Assembly: GCA_036375165.1 (NCBI GenBank)
Contig: DASUSI010000185.1
Span: forward strand, 1-64,000
DNA: 64,000 nucleotides
Origin: WHSM01 sp036375165
GTDB taxonomy: Bacteria > Actinomycetota > Actinomycetes > Mycobacteriales > Micromonosporaceae
Direction: 5' to 3'
Each line of letters begins with the position of its first letter. The stretch's first letter is position 1. The notes below the pieces were generated by a model. That model had not been told where the DNA came from. It saw only the letters and a list, made by a program, of their open reading frames with translations, and did not search any database. This document shows positions 40,369 through 49,603 of the stretch, piece after piece. Position numbers and translations under genes: made by a program.

Positions 40369-41304
40369 TCATCGGGTAAGTAGCCGCGCCTCGATCGCCT
40401 GCTGGTAAAGCCGACCAGCCCGGTACGACGAGCGCACCAGCGGTCCGGACATCACCCCGGCGAAACCGATCTCGATCGCCTCGGCACGCAACTCGACGAA
40501 CTCGTCCGGCTTCACCCAGCGCTCCACCGGGTGGTGCCGTGGCGAGGGTCGCAGGTACTGCGTGACGGTCAGCAACTCGCAGCCCGCCTGGTGCAGGTCG
40601 CGCATCGCCTGGCTGACCTCGTCACGTTCCTCGCCCAGCCCGAGGATCAGGTTGGACTTGGTGACCAGGCCTGCCTCGCGGGCCCGGCGGAGCACATCCA
40701 GCGAGCGGTCGTAGCGGAACCCCGGGCGGATCCGCTTGAAGACCCGTGGCACGGTCTCGATGTTGTGCGCCAGCACCTCAGGCCGCGCGCCGAACACTTC
40801 GGCGAGCAGTTCTGGAACCGCGTTGAAGTCCGGGATCAGCAACTCCACCCCGCAGCCGGGGAGCGCCGCGTGGATCTGCCGTACCGTTTCGGCGTACAGC
40901 CAGGCGCCGCCGTCCGCGAGGTCGTCACGCGCGACCCCGGTGACCGTCGCGTAGCGCAGCCCCATCGCCTTGACCGACTCGGCCACCCGGCGCGGCTCGT
41001 CCGCGTCGAACTCGGCGGGCCGGCCGGTGTCGATCTGGCAGAAGTCGCATCGCCGGGTGCACTGGTCACCGCCGATCAGGAAGGTCGCCTCCCGGTCCTC
41101 CCAGCACTCGTAGATGTTGGGACAGCCGGCCTCTTCGCAGACGGTGTGCAGGCCCTCCCGGCGTACCAATCCCTTGAGTTCCCGGTACTCGGGGCCGAGC
41201 TTGGCCTTGACCTTGATCCACGGTGGCTTGCGCTCGATCGGTGTCTGCGAGTTGCGCGCCTCGATGCGCAGCAGGCGGCGGCCGTCAGGCTGTACCACGG
41301 TCAT
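40369..41304 (-). CDS. lipA: Lipoyl synthase
   Basis: The 311-residue radical-SAM enzyme inserts two sulfurs into protein-bound octanoyl groups to make lipoate. It has the auxiliary cluster motif CEEAGCPNIYEC (C-x4-C-x5-C), the radical-SAM motif CTRRCDFC and the C-terminal RSSY segment (GPLVRSSYRAG) whose Ser binds the auxiliary cluster. The ATG at 41304 follows GGAG at good spacing. An ATG at 41319 would add five residues. It modifies SucB, encoded nearby, and glycine-cleavage H protein substrates. Octanoate is supplied by LipB, encoded two genes upstream. A DegV gene separates the two, unlike the usual lipB-lipA neighbours. Confidence 0.97.
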   Translation of the reverse strand: MTVVQPDGRRLLRIEARNSQTPIERKPPWIKVKAKLGPEYRELKGLVRREGLHTVCEEAGCPNIYECWEDREATFLIGGDQCTRRCDFCQIDTGRPAEFDADEPRRVAESVKAMGLRYATVTGVARDDLADGGAWLYAETVRQIHAALPGCGVELLIPDFNAVPELLAEVFGARPEVLAHNIETVPRVFKRIRPGFRYDRSLDVLRRAREAGLVTKSNLILGLGEERDEVSQAMRDLHQAGCELLTVTQYLRPSPRHHPVERWVKPDEFVELRAEAIEIGFAGVMSGPLVRSSYRAGRLYQQAIEARLLTR

Positions 41305-41377
41305 ACGGGATCTCCGCATACACTGCCGGGCCCATCGGATGTCGGGTGTGAGCGGGATGAGCGCACGGGTCGGATGC

Positions 41378-42283
41378 TCATGGCCGCCAGCCTATCTCCG
41401 AGTGGTACGGGTCCACGGTGGTCGGTGTCTCGGCCGGGGCGATCGCCACCCCGACCGAATCCGGACCCAGGTGTGCCGCGATCACCGTGCTGTTGCGGGT
41501 CACCACCAGGCGACGCAGCTGGGGGAGGCGTTCCCGCAGCGCGTTCGCCACCGCCATGGCGTTGCCCGCCTCGCCGAAGTACTCAACGGCGGCGTCCACG
41601 GGAGCACCCCGGGCGACCTTCACACCCTCGTGCACCAGCCTGCCGAGTGCCCGGCTGGCGCCCGCCACCCGGGCGACCGGTTTGATCTCCCCGTCTGCCA
41701 GGGTGAGTACGGGCTTGAGCGCCAATGCCGATCCAAGCAGGTTCGATGCCTTGCCGATCCGCCCGCCTCGGCGCAGATATTCCAGCGTGTCCACGTAGAT
41801 CAGCTGACGGAACTCGTGCCTGCGCTCTTCGACGAAGCGTGCGATGTCGTCCGCGTTCGCCCCCGCAGCCGCCGCCTCCGCGGCAGCCATCGTCAAGAAA
41901 CCCAGGCTCATGCCGCTGGTCAGTGAGTCCAGTACGTGCACCGGCGCGGCCACCCGTGCCGCTGCCTCCTGAGCGGACGCCGCGGTCGCTGACAGCCGGG
42001 CCGAGATGTGCAGCGAGACCACCTCACGCTTGCCCGACATGACCAGTTCATCGTATATGCGGCGGAACTCCGTGGGTGGCGGCGGCGCGGTCGAGACCGG
42101 CATACCGGACCGCAGTGCGGCGGCCAGACCGTCACGATCGGCGTTGTCCTCATCGGTCTGGTACGACCCGATCCGGATCTGCAGCGGCACCACCCGGATC
42201 CGGTAGTACTCGACGACGTCCGCTGGCAGTGCGGCCGTGGAGTCGGTCACGACCGCGACCTGGGATCTGGCAACCGGTGACAT
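41378..42283 (-). CDS. DegV family fatty-acid-binding protein
   Basis: The 301-residue protein begins VAVVTDSTAALPADVVEYYR, with the TDS start of DegV/FakB proteins. It contains VSTAPPPPTEFRRIYDEL, VVSLHISARLSATAASAQEA and DTLEYLRRGGRIGKASNLLG, all standard. DegV/FakB proteins hold a fatty acid in a buried pocket. Firmicute FakB presents exogenous fatty acids to the kinase FakA, and no FakA gene is seen here. Its place between lipB and lipA, enzymes of octanoyl and lipoyl transfer, invites a link to fatty-acyl handling, but this is inference only. Confidence 0.92.
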   Translation of the reverse strand: MSPVARSQVAVVTDSTAALPADVVEYYRIRVVPLQIRIGSYQTDEDNADRDGLAAALRSGMPVSTAPPPPTEFRRIYDELVMSGKREVVSLHISARLSATAASAQEAAARVAAPVHVLDSLTSGMSLGFLTMAAAEAAAAGANADDIARFVEERRHEFRQLIYVDTLEYLRRGGRIGKASNLLGSALALKPVLTLADGEIKPVARVAGASRALGRLVHEGVKVARGAPVDAAVEYFGEAGNAMAVANALRERLPQLRRLVVTRNSTVIAAHLGPDSVGVAIAPAETPTTVDPYHSEIGWRP

Positions 42284-42411
42284 GGCTGGTCAGGCTAATC
42301 ACGGGTGAGATTCGCACCGAGAGAGACCCCTCGGGCAGTGAAAGGTTCAACTCCGCTGACCGAGACGGGTTACCCGCGGGACACGGTGCCCAACTGACCG
42401 GCCACAGACAG

Positions 42412-43104
42412 TCATCCCAGGATCGTCGGGAGTTGCCGCTCCACGACCGGCAGCACCTCCTCGACCGGCACCTGACGGCCCACCTCGGCTGACAGCGACG
42501 TCACGCTGGCGTCGGAGATTCCGCAGGGCACGATCCGACCGAAGTTGGAGAGGTCGCAGTCACAGTTGAGTGAGAAGCCGTGCAGCGTCACCCCGCGGCT
42601 GACCCGGATCCCGATCGCCCCGACCTTGCGGTCCGGGCCACGTTCGTCAGCCAGCACCCACACCCCGCTGCGGCCCTTCACCCGGGTGGTCGCCACCCCG
42701 AACTCGGCGCAGACGGCGACCAGCATCGCTTCGATCCGTCGTACGTAGGCCACCACGTCGATCGGATCCGGCAGTTTCAGGATCGGGTAACCGACGAGTT
42801 GCCCAGGGCCGTGCCAGGTGATCCTGCCCCCACGGTCAACGTCGATCACCGGAGTGCCGTCGAACGGGCGGTCCATGGGCCTGGTCCGCTTGCCAGCCGT
42901 GTAGACGCTCGGATGCTGCAGCAACAGCACGGTGTCCGGGGTCTGATCAGCGGCCCGCTCCGCGTGCAGCCGGCGCTGCTCCTGCCATGCGTCGAGATAC
43001 TCGACGGTGCCGACACGTACCACTCGCGCTGCTGTCCGGGCAGCGTCCTGGGTGGGCTCAGCCAGCGGCCCGGCAACGGTCGAGGTCACTCCGCTGGGGA
43101 TCAC
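42412..43104 (-). CDS. lipB: Octanoyl-ACP:protein N-octanoyltransferase
   Basis: The 230-residue enzyme transfers octanoate from ACP to the lipoyl lysine of E2 and H proteins. It has TVLLLQHPSVYTAGKRTRP, RGGRITWHGPGQLVGYPIL, the catalytic Lys in KVGAIGIRVSRGVTLHGFS and the catalytic Cys in IVPCGISDASVTSL. The extra N-terminal 25 residues are not conserved, so an internal start is possible. The gene precedes DegV and lipA on the same strand and lies 29 bp after the epimerase gene. Confidence 0.96.
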   Translation of the reverse strand: MIPSGVTSTVAGPLAEPTQDAARTAARVVRVGTVEYLDAWQEQRRLHAERAADQTPDTVLLLQHPSVYTAGKRTRPMDRPFDGTPVIDVDRGGRITWHGPGQLVGYPILKLPDPIDVVAYVRRIEAMLVAVCAEFGVATTRVKGRSGVWVLADERGPDRKVGAIGIRVSRGVTLHGFSLNCDCDLSNFGRIVPCGISDASVTSLSAEVGRQVPVEEVLPVVERQLPTILG

Positions 43105-43133
43105 ACGGTGAGCTTAACGCCGGACGCCAACTG

Positions 43134-44036
43134 TCAGTCAGTTTCCTCGTTCCGCAGCGCCCACCGCAGCGCCGGCCCGAGTTCCGGGTGCTCGAACCGG
43201 TAGCCCGCCCGGGTCAGCACCCCTGGCAGCACCCGTTGGCTGGTCAGTGCCTCGTTGGCGAACTCGCCCAGCGCGATTCGCAGCGCCGGAGCCGGAACCG
43301 GGACGACAGCCGGACGGCCCACCGCGTGCCCGAGGGCCCTGGCGAAGTCGGCGTTCGTCTCCGGGTACGGGCCCGTCAGGTTCACCGGTCCGGCGATCTC
43401 ACGTCCCAGCAGGAACACCACCGCGCTGATCCAGTCCGTCAGAGAGATCCACGACATGTACTGCCTACCGGACCCCAACCGGCCACCCAATCCCAGCCGG
43501 AACAGCGGCAGCATGGGCTTCAGCAAGCCATCGGAGGCGGCCAGCACCAGCCCGGTGCGCAGCTTCGTCACCCGTACCCCGGCGTTCGCCGCGGCGACCG
43601 TGGCCGCTTCCCACGATTCGCAGACCTCCGGGAAGAACCCCTTCCCCCGCGAGGAGCCCTCGTCGACCGCGTGTTCCCCGGTGTCTCCGTACCAGCCGAT
43701 CGCCGAGGCGTTCAGCAGGACCGGGGGGTGCGGGTCAGCGGATGCCATCGCGGTGGCGATGGTGGTAGTCGCGTTCACCCGACTGCTCCGGATGATCTCC
43801 TTGTACGACGCGGTCCACCGTTTGTCGCCCACTCCCGCCCCGGAGAGGTTGATCACCGCGTCGGCGCCATCGAGCACCGCCGGGTCGAGTTCGCCGCGTG
43901 CCGGACTCCATCGCGCCTCGTCGTCGGCGCGCGACTCCCGGCGTACCAGGCGAACCACCTGATGTCCTTCCCCACGGAGTCGCCGCACCAGGTGGTGACC
44001 GAGGAAACCGGACGCTCCCGACATGACGATCCTCAT
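43134..44036 (-). CDS. TIGR01777 family SDR-like epimerase
   Basis: The 300-residue protein begins with the NAD(P)-binding motif RIVMSGASGFLGHHLVRRL and has ADAVINLSGAGVGDKRW, the TIGR01777 signature near residue 75. It ends in the C-terminal DUF1731 part with QRVLPGVLTRAGYRFEHPEL. This family is an atypical extended SDR without a settled reaction. It corresponds to Rv2216, always between the E2 gene and lipB in many actinobacteria. The ATG at 44036 fits the Rossmann start, and ATG 44072 adds non-family residues. Confidence 0.9.
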   Translation of the reverse strand: MRIVMSGASGFLGHHLVRRLRGEGHQVVRLVRRESRADDEARWSPARGELDPAVLDGADAVINLSGAGVGDKRWTASYKEIIRSSRVNATTTIATAMASADPHPPVLLNASAIGWYGDTGEHAVDEGSSRGKGFFPEVCESWEAATVAAANAGVRVTKLRTGLVLAASDGLLKPMLPLFRLGLGGRLGSGRQYMSWISLTDWISAVVFLLGREIAGPVNLTGPYPETNADFARALGHAVGRPAVVPVPAPALRIALGEFANEALTSQRVLPGVLTRAGYRFEHPELGPALRWALRNEETD

Positions 44037-44077
44037 GGGGTCATCCTCCGGGATCGACCGGATCGCCACCACACAAC

Positions 44078-44106
44078 TGGCCCACCCGAACCGTTCGGGT
44101 GGGCCA
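44078..44106. terminator. Perfect 13-bp hairpin after sucB
   Basis: TGGCCCACCCGAA (44078-44090) pairs with TTCGGGTGGGCCA (44094-44106) around CCG. It lies 15 bp beyond the sucB stop and before the epimerase start on the same strand, so it would end the lpd-sucB transcript. Confidence 0.8.
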
Positions 44107-44120
44107 ATTGAGGCTCGTGC

Positions 44121-45956
44121 TCAACTGAGACCGAGTTCAGTGTCGAAATTAGCGGCTTCCAGACGCTCCTTCACGGTGCCCAGGAACCTGGCGGCGTTCG
44201 CCCCGTCCACCAGACGGTGGTCGTACGAGAGGGCCAGGTACACCATGGAGCGTGGGACGATGATCTCGCCGAGCTGGGCGTCGTCCACCACCACCGCCCG
44301 CTTCACCACCGCGCCGGTGCCCAACATCGCGACCTGCGGCTGCGGGAAGATCGGGGTGTCGAACAGTGCCCCCCGGCTACCGGTGTTCGTGAGGGTGAAG
44401 GTGGCACCCGAGATCTCGTCCGGGGTGATGTTCCCGGCCCGGGTCCGCTCCGCGAGATCCGCGATCCGCCGCGCCAGCCCTGCCAGATTCAGGTCACCAG
44501 CGTTGTGGATCACCGGCAGCATCAGGCCACGGTCGGTGTCCACCGCCAGCCCGAGGTGTTCGGCGTCGTGGTACGTGACCGTGCCGGCCTCGGTGTCGAT
44601 CGACGCATTGAGCTCAGGGTGGACCCGCAACGCCTCCACCGCGGCCACGGCGAAGAACGGCAGGAACGACAACTTCACCCCGTGCCGCGCCTGGAAGTCG
44701 GCTTTCGCGCGTCCCCGCAGCCGAGCGATCCGGGTGACGTCCACCTCGATTACTGTGGTGAGCTGAGCCGCCGTCTGCAGCGCCTCCACCATCCGCTTGG
44801 CGATGACCTGACGCATCCGGGACAGCTTCTCGGTCCGCCCCCGAAGCGGGCTGGGTGCCGCCGCCGGTACCTGGCGTGCCGGGGGAGCAGTCGCTGGGGG
44901 TTCCGCCCCCGTGGTGGCGGGTGCGGGTTCCGGTTCGACCACCGCCTGCTGCCGCTCAGCGGCGTCCAGCACGTCCTGTTTGCGGATCCGCCCGCCGACC
45001 CCGGTGCCCGTCAGCGACGCCAGGTCCACCCCGTGTTCAGCCGCGAGCTTGCGTACCAGGGGAGTGACATACCCGTTGGGCTCCCGCTCCGCGGGCTCGG
45101 CCGGTGCCTCCGAACGAGCCGGGCCCGGCTGCGCCGGTTTGGCTTGCTCGGCTCGGGGCTGGGGAGCCGGCGCCGGCTGGGACCGCGGAGCGGCCGGCGG
45201 TGCCTGCGCCGGTGCGGCTGATTCCCGCTCCGGCGGTGTCTGCTGGGCTGGCGGGGGAGCAGGCTGCTGCGGTTGCGGTGCGACACCCGCTTCACCGATC
45301 ACGGCGAGGGCGGCACCCACCTGCGCCGTCTCGTCCTCGTTGACGCTGATCTCGATCAGGGTCCCCGACACCGGGGAGGGGATCTCGGTGTCCACCTTGT
45401 CGGTGGAGACCTCAAGCAGTGGCTCGTCGGCCTCGACCTGATCACCGACCTGCTTCAGCCACCGGGTGATGGTGCCTTCGGTGACGCTTTCGCCCAAGGC
45501 TGGCATGGCCACGACCGTTCCGCCGTTCCCGTTGCCCTGGGAGGGCGGCGTGTCCGCCGGCTGGGCGGGTGCCAGTTGCGGGTCGGCGCCTTCTGCCCGG
45601 TGCTGACCGGCGGCGGAGGGTTGCTGCGGGGCCGGCGGCGCCTGCTGCGGTGGTGCCGGAGTGGCCTCCTGCTGAGCCTGCCGCTGCGGCTGGGCGGCGG
45701 CACCCCCACCCGTTTCACCGTCCGAGGAGATCACCGCCAATTCTGAGCCGACCTGTGCGGTCTCGTCCTCCGACACCATGATCCGGGTGAGAACGCCCGC
45801 AGCCGGTGCCGGGATCTCGGTGTCCACCTTGTCGGTGGAGACCTCAAGCAGTGGCTCGTCGGCTTCGACCTGGTCGCCTTCCTGTTTCAGCCACCGGGTG
45901 ATCGTGCCTTCGGTGACGCTCTCCCCGAGTTGGGGCATCGTGACCGAGACCGCCAT
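44121..45956 (-). CDS. sucB: Dihydrolipoamide acyltransferase E2 (SucB/DlaT type) with two lipoyl domains
   Basis: The 611-residue E2 has two N-terminal lipoyl domains (residues about 2-76 and 145-220), each with VSTDKVDTEI carrying the lipoyl-Lys. Ala/Pro-rich linkers connect them. A peripheral subunit-binding domain (YVTPLVRKLAAEHGVDLASL, near 300) follows, then the catalytic domain ending with SYDHRLVDGANAARFL (catalytic His and Asp). In mycobacteria the homologue DlaT serves pyruvate dehydrogenase and antioxidant functions, and annotation as SucB is traditional. It follows the E3 gene by 42 bp. The two lipoyl coding segments share 53 identical bases. Confidence 0.95.
   Translation of the reverse strand: MAVSVTMPQLGESVTEGTITRWLKQEGDQVEADEPLLEVSTDKVDTEIPAPAAGVLTRIMVSEDETAQVGSELAVISSDGETGGGAAAQPQRQAQQEATPAPPQQAPPAPQQPSAAGQHRAEGADPQLAPAQPADTPPSQGNGNGGTVVAMPALGESVTEGTITRWLKQVGDQVEADEPLLEVSTDKVDTEIPSPVSGTLIEISVNEDETAQVGAALAVIGEAGVAPQPQQPAPPPAQQTPPERESAAPAQAPPAAPRSQPAPAPQPRAEQAKPAQPGPARSEAPAEPAEREPNGYVTPLVRKLAAEHGVDLASLTGTGVGGRIRKQDVLDAAERQQAVVEPEPAPATTGAEPPATAPPARQVPAAAPSPLRGRTEKLSRMRQVIAKRMVEALQTAAQLTTVIEVDVTRIARLRGRAKADFQARHGVKLSFLPFFAVAAVEALRVHPELNASIDTEAGTVTYHDAEHLGLAVDTDRGLMLPVIHNAGDLNLAGLARRIADLAERTRAGNITPDEISGATFTLTNTGSRGALFDTPIFPQPQVAMLGTGAVVKRAVVVDDAQLGEIIVPRSMVYLALSYDHRLVDGANAARFLGTVKERLEAANFDTELGLS
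45379..45431. repeat. 53-bp block identical to 45811-45863, second lipoyl domain of sucB
   Basis: This stretch, spanning the codons around the second VSTDKVDTEI, is identical over 53 bp to the one in the first lipoyl domain, 432 bp away. The spacing is a whole number of codons (144). Third positions are also identical, which suggests recent duplication or gene conversion. Confidence 0.9.
45811..45863. repeat. 53-bp block identical to 45379-45431, first lipoyl domain of sucB
   Basis: This is the partner copy of the internal direct repeat, covering the lipoyl-lysine codons of the first domain. Divergence resumes at 45864 with a synonymous T for C. Confidence 0.9.
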
Positions 45957-45998
45957 GTCGTACGACTCCTCGTTTTCGGGTGTGGGTTGTGTCCGTGG

Positions 45999-47384
45999 TC
46001 AGGCGTGTGCGTGCAACGGCTTTCCAGCGAGTGCCAGGTGCGCCTCGCCGAGCGCCTCGTTCTGTGTCGGATGCATGTGCACCAGACGGGCGACGTCGGC
46101 GGGGTACGCCTCCCAGTTGTAGATCAGCTGTGCTTCGCCGACCAGTTCCCCGACCCGGCTACCGACCATGTGGATACCCACCACCGGACCATCGTCCAGC
46201 CCGACCAGTTTCACGAAGCCCTGGGTCCGCAGGATCTGACTCTTTCCGTTACCACCCAGGTTGTAGTTGTACACCTTGACCTTGTCGGCGCCGTACTGTT
46301 CCTTGGCCCTGGCCTCGGTCAGCCCCATGGAGGCGACCTCCGGATCGCAGTACGTCACCCGTGGGATGCCGGACTCGTCGATGGCCGACGGGTTCAGGCC
46401 GGCGATGTCCTCGGCGACGAAGATGCCCTGCTGGAAGCCGCGGTGCGCGAGCTGCAGACCGGGGACGATGTCGCCGACCGCGTACACGTTCGGAAGGTTG
46501 GTCCGCAGCCGTTCATCGGTGGGAACGAAGCCCTGGTCGATGTTCAGGCCCTGTTCCTGGTAGCCGAGACCGTCGGTGTTCGGTCCCCGGCCGACCGCGA
46601 CCAGCAACAGTTCCGCATCGAGGGTCTCGCCGCCGGCGATGGTGATCCGCGCCCCGTCCGCGGTCGGCTCGAACTTCTCAAAGGGGCTGTTGGTCCGCAA
46701 CCCGATGCCGCGCTTGCGGAACGTCCGCTCCACCTGCTTGGAACAATCCTCGTCCTCGGCGGCCACCAGTCGGGGGAGCGCCTCGATGATCGTTACGTCG
46801 GTGCCGAAGGACTTCCATGCGCTCGCGAACTCGACGCCGATCACGCCGCCCCCGAGCACGATCGCGGAGGCGGGCACCCGGTCGAGGCTCAGTGCCTGCT
46901 CGCTGTCGAGCACCCGCTCGCCGTCGAAGTCCAGGCCGGGGATCGTCTTCGAGTACGAGCCGGTGGCAAGCACCAGGTGACGGCCCGTGATCCGCTGGCC
47001 GTTCACCTCCACGGTGGTGGGGCCCGTCATCCGCCCTGAGCCTTCCAGCGTGGTGATCTTTGCGGACTTGATCAGGCCGGTCAGGCCCTTGTAGAGCCGC
47101 CCGACCACGCCGTCCTTGTAGGCGTTGACCTTGGACATGTCGACACCGTCGAAGTTCGCCCGGACACCGAAGGCTTCCGACTCCCGCGTCTGGTCGGCGA
47201 TCTCACCGGCGTGCAGCAACGCTTTGGTGGGGATGCAGCCGCGATGCAGGCAGGTACCCCCGACCTTGTCCTTCTCCACCATCGCGACGGACAGGCCCAA
47301 CTGCGCCGCGCGCAGTGCGCACGCGTAGCCGCCACTGCCACCGCCGAGGATTACGACGTCGTACTCCGCGTTCGGCTGGTTCAC
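45999..47384 (-). CDS. lpdA: Dihydrolipoyl dehydrogenase (E3)
   Basis: The 461-residue flavoprotein reoxidises dihydrolipoamide of E2 and H proteins with NAD+. It has the FAD motif VVILGGGSGGYACALRAAQL, the redox disulfide GGTCLHRGCIPTKALLHAG (CxxxxC), the NAD motif IVLGGGVIGVEFASAWKSFG and the C-terminal HMHPTQNEALGEAHLA with the catalytic His-Glu. GTG at 47384 is preceded by GGGAG, and an in-frame ATG at 47396 adds four residues. It is followed by sucB 42 bp later, forming an E3-E2 operon. The E1 subunit is not in the window. Confidence 0.96.
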   Translation of the reverse strand: MNQPNAEYDVVILGGGSGGYACALRAAQLGLSVAMVEKDKVGGTCLHRGCIPTKALLHAGEIADQTRESEAFGVRANFDGVDMSKVNAYKDGVVGRLYKGLTGLIKSAKITTLEGSGRMTGPTTVEVNGQRITGRHLVLATGSYSKTIPGLDFDGERVLDSEQALSLDRVPASAIVLGGGVIGVEFASAWKSFGTDVTIIEALPRLVAAEDEDCSKQVERTFRKRGIGLRTNSPFEKFEPTADGARITIAGGETLDAELLLVAVGRGPNTDGLGYQEQGLNIDQGFVPTDERLRTNLPNVYAVGDIVPGLQLAHRGFQQGIFVAEDIAGLNPSAIDESGIPRVTYCDPEVASMGLTEARAKEQYGADKVKVYNYNLGGNGKSQILRTQGFVKLVGLDDGPVVGIHMVGSRVGELVGEAQLIYNWEAYPADVARLVHMHPTQNEALGEAHLALAGKPLHAHA

Positions 47385-47578
47385 GCAAGCTCCCATGGTG
47401 TATCGACAGTGCCGTTCGCCATCTTGGCACCTGGCTGGACCGGTCGGCGATCCGACCCACTGGACGTGATCGCGATGACGCCTTCCTGGCCGGGCACCGC
47501 CCGGCATACCCGGGCCGCGACGGTTGTTCAAAACAGATAATGTCGGGGCCAACCGGCCTGCGGTAACGGAGGTGACAC

Positions 47579-47908
47579 GTGCGGTGGTTTCGGCGGCGGC
47601 GTGGCGGCGGCCCGGAATCAGGTCGCGGCCCGGAGGATCTACGCGCCGGGATGGCACACCTGGAGCAGTTCGTCCGAAGCCGGTACGGCGTGGAAGCGTT
47701 CGTCGAGCCGCGTACCACCGTCACCCAGACCACCCTGCTGCTGATCGCGCACGACGGCGAGTGGACCAGACGCCGGGTCGCCGACGTCCAGGGCGCGCAC
47801 GGGTTCGGCCGGCGGCTCAACATCCCGGTGTACGACGTCAACCTGGTCGGCTACCCGCAGCGGATGCGCGACTACAACGAGCGGCAGAAGCGGGCCCAGT
47901 CCGGCTGA
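47579..47908 (+). CDS. Conserved actinobacterial small protein (109 aa)
   Basis: The 109-residue protein starts with a basic tract (VRWFRRRRGGGP), then a helix DLRAGMAHLEQFVRSRYGVE and strands FVEPRTTVTQTTLLLIAHDG and EWTRRRV. It ends NIPVYDVNLVGYPQRMRDYN. I recognise this from actinomycete genomes beside lpd or pepA, where it is called hypothetical or, without basis, oxidoreductase. No catalytic motif is visible. GTG at 47579 follows GGAGGTGACAC. It diverges from lpdA. Confidence 0.8.
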   Translation: MRWFRRRRGGGPESGRGPEDLRAGMAHLEQFVRSRYGVEAFVEPRTTVTQTTLLLIAHDGEWTRRRVADVQGAHGFGRRLNIPVYDVNLVGYPQRMRDYNERQKRAQSG

Positions 47909-48005
47909 CCTCGATCAGCCCACCGCGCTCAACTGGGCCGGCTTCCGGCGTTCGGGCATCGGAGGTCAACCGGGGGTCGGAGGGACACAGCCCGGCGTGA
48001 AGTTC

Positions 48006-49526
48006 CTAGCCGTTCGCGGCGATGTCCTCGATCATCGCGACCAGGGTGCGCAACGGGGCCCCGGTGCCGCCCTTCGCGATGTACCCGTACGGCTCACCGG
48101 AGTGGTAGGCGGGGCCCGCGACGTCGATGTGCGCCCAGGGCAGTCCCTCCGTGATGAACCCCGACAGGAACACCGCACCCTGCAACATGTGACCCGCCCG
48201 GTCCATCCCCGATGCGACCTGGCTCACGTCCGCGATCTCGGATTCCATACTCTGTCGGACGTCCTCTGGCAGCGGCATCGGCCAGCACGGTTCGCCGACC
48301 CGTTCCCCGGCCTGCCGCACCCGCTCGCACAGCTCCTCGTCGCCCATCACGCCGGCCACCCGCTTGCCCAGCGCGGTGATCTGACCACCGGTCAGCGTCG
48401 AACTCTCCAGCAGGTAGTCCGGCTCGTCCTCACAGGCCCGCGCGACCGCGTCGGCCAGGATCAGCCGGCCCTCCGCGTCGGTGTTCAGCACCTCGACCCG
48501 CCTACCGCTGTACATGGTCAGGACGTCACCGGGCCGGTAGGCGCTGCCGCTCGGCATGTTCTCCGCCATCGGCAGGTACCCGGTCACCGACACCGCCGGC
48601 CTGAGCGCGGCAACCGCCAACATCGTGGCGCCGACGGCTGCCGCGCCCGCCATGTCGCATTTCATGTCCCACATGCCGGTGGCCGGTTTGATGGAGACCC
48701 CGCCGGTGTCGAAGGTGATGCCCTTCCCGACCAGTGCCACGTGCCGGGTGGCGTTACCGGGACGGTACGCCAGACGTACCAAACGGGGGCCCGCGGCGGA
48801 ACCTCCCCCGACCGCGAGGATTCCGCCGTAACCGCCCTTGCGCAGCGCCTTTTCGTCGAGCACGGCCACGTCCAGGCCCGCCTTCCCGGCGGCTTCCGCG
48901 ACAAGCTCCGCGAACCGTGGCGGGCGCAGCTCGTTCGGGGCGGCGTTCACCCAGTCCCGGGCGCGCGTGACCGCACCGGACAGCGCGGTGGCCCGTTCCA
49001 GCCCAGCGCCAGCATCTGTCGCGGTGCCGTCCGGAACCACGACGGACACGGTCCGTACCGGGTCCCGCCGCCCCGGCTCCGGCCTGGTCTTGTATCCGGC
49101 GAACCGGTAAGCGCCGAGCAGGGCGCCCTCGGCAAGCACCGGTACGGTCTCGGCCGGCTTTCCGAGTGTTTCAGAGCCCGTGGGCAGCACCAGCGCGATC
49201 CGCGCGCAACCGGCCAGAGCCCGGACCGCCGCCCCCGCGGCGCGGCGAAGGATCTCCGGCGTTGTGCTCCCCGGGTCGCCGAGACCCACCGCCGCCACCA
49301 GTGGTGCCGGCAGCGCGCCAAGGCTCGCCAACTTGGTGACCTCGCCAACGGCTCCGGTGGCACCCAGCAGGGCGAAGGTCTCGGTGAGTCGCCGCGAGAA
49401 CGCCGCGTCGATCCGCTCTGCCCCGTCGGCGAGCCGCAGTCCGTCATCGTCGGCGTAGACGCCGACCACCACGGCGTCGACGGACAGTTGGGCGGGGTCA
49501 CTGGCGATGGCTACCACGGACGTCAT
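48006..49526 (-). CDS. pepA: Leucyl aminopeptidase (M17)
   Basis: The 506-residue protein has a variable N-terminal domain and the M17 catalytic domain from about residue 190. VALVGKGITFDTGGVSIKPA (catalytic Lys, metal Asp), MKCDMAGAAAVGATM and the signature VLNTDAEGRLILADAV are complete, with the Arg in EGRL. It removes N-terminal amino acids using two metal ions and normally forms a hexamer. Length is standard. The start lies 77 bp from the divergent gcvT start. It has no operon partner. Confidence 0.95.
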   Translation of the reverse strand: MTSVVAIASDPAQLSVDAVVVGVYADDDGLRLADGAERIDAAFSRRLTETFALLGATGAVGEVTKLASLGALPAPLVAAVGLGDPGSTTPEILRRAAGAAVRALAGCARIALVLPTGSETLGKPAETVPVLAEGALLGAYRFAGYKTRPEPGRRDPVRTVSVVVPDGTATDAGAGLERATALSGAVTRARDWVNAAPNELRPPRFAELVAEAAGKAGLDVAVLDEKALRKGGYGGILAVGGGSAAGPRLVRLAYRPGNATRHVALVGKGITFDTGGVSIKPATGMWDMKCDMAGAAAVGATMLAVAALRPAVSVTGYLPMAENMPSGSAYRPGDVLTMYSGRRVEVLNTDAEGRLILADAVARACEDEPDYLLESSTLTGGQITALGKRVAGVMGDEELCERVRQAGERVGEPCWPMPLPEDVRQSMESEIADVSQVASGMDRAGHMLQGAVFLSGFITEGLPWAHIDVAGPAYHSGEPYGYIAKGGTGAPLRTLVAMIEDIAANG

Positions 49527-49603
49527 GAGGCTCCTTCGACTTCGGTCTCCGCGATGCTACGAGGTTTGCCGACCGCCCAACACGGCGCGGTAGGTTGCCT
49601 GGC

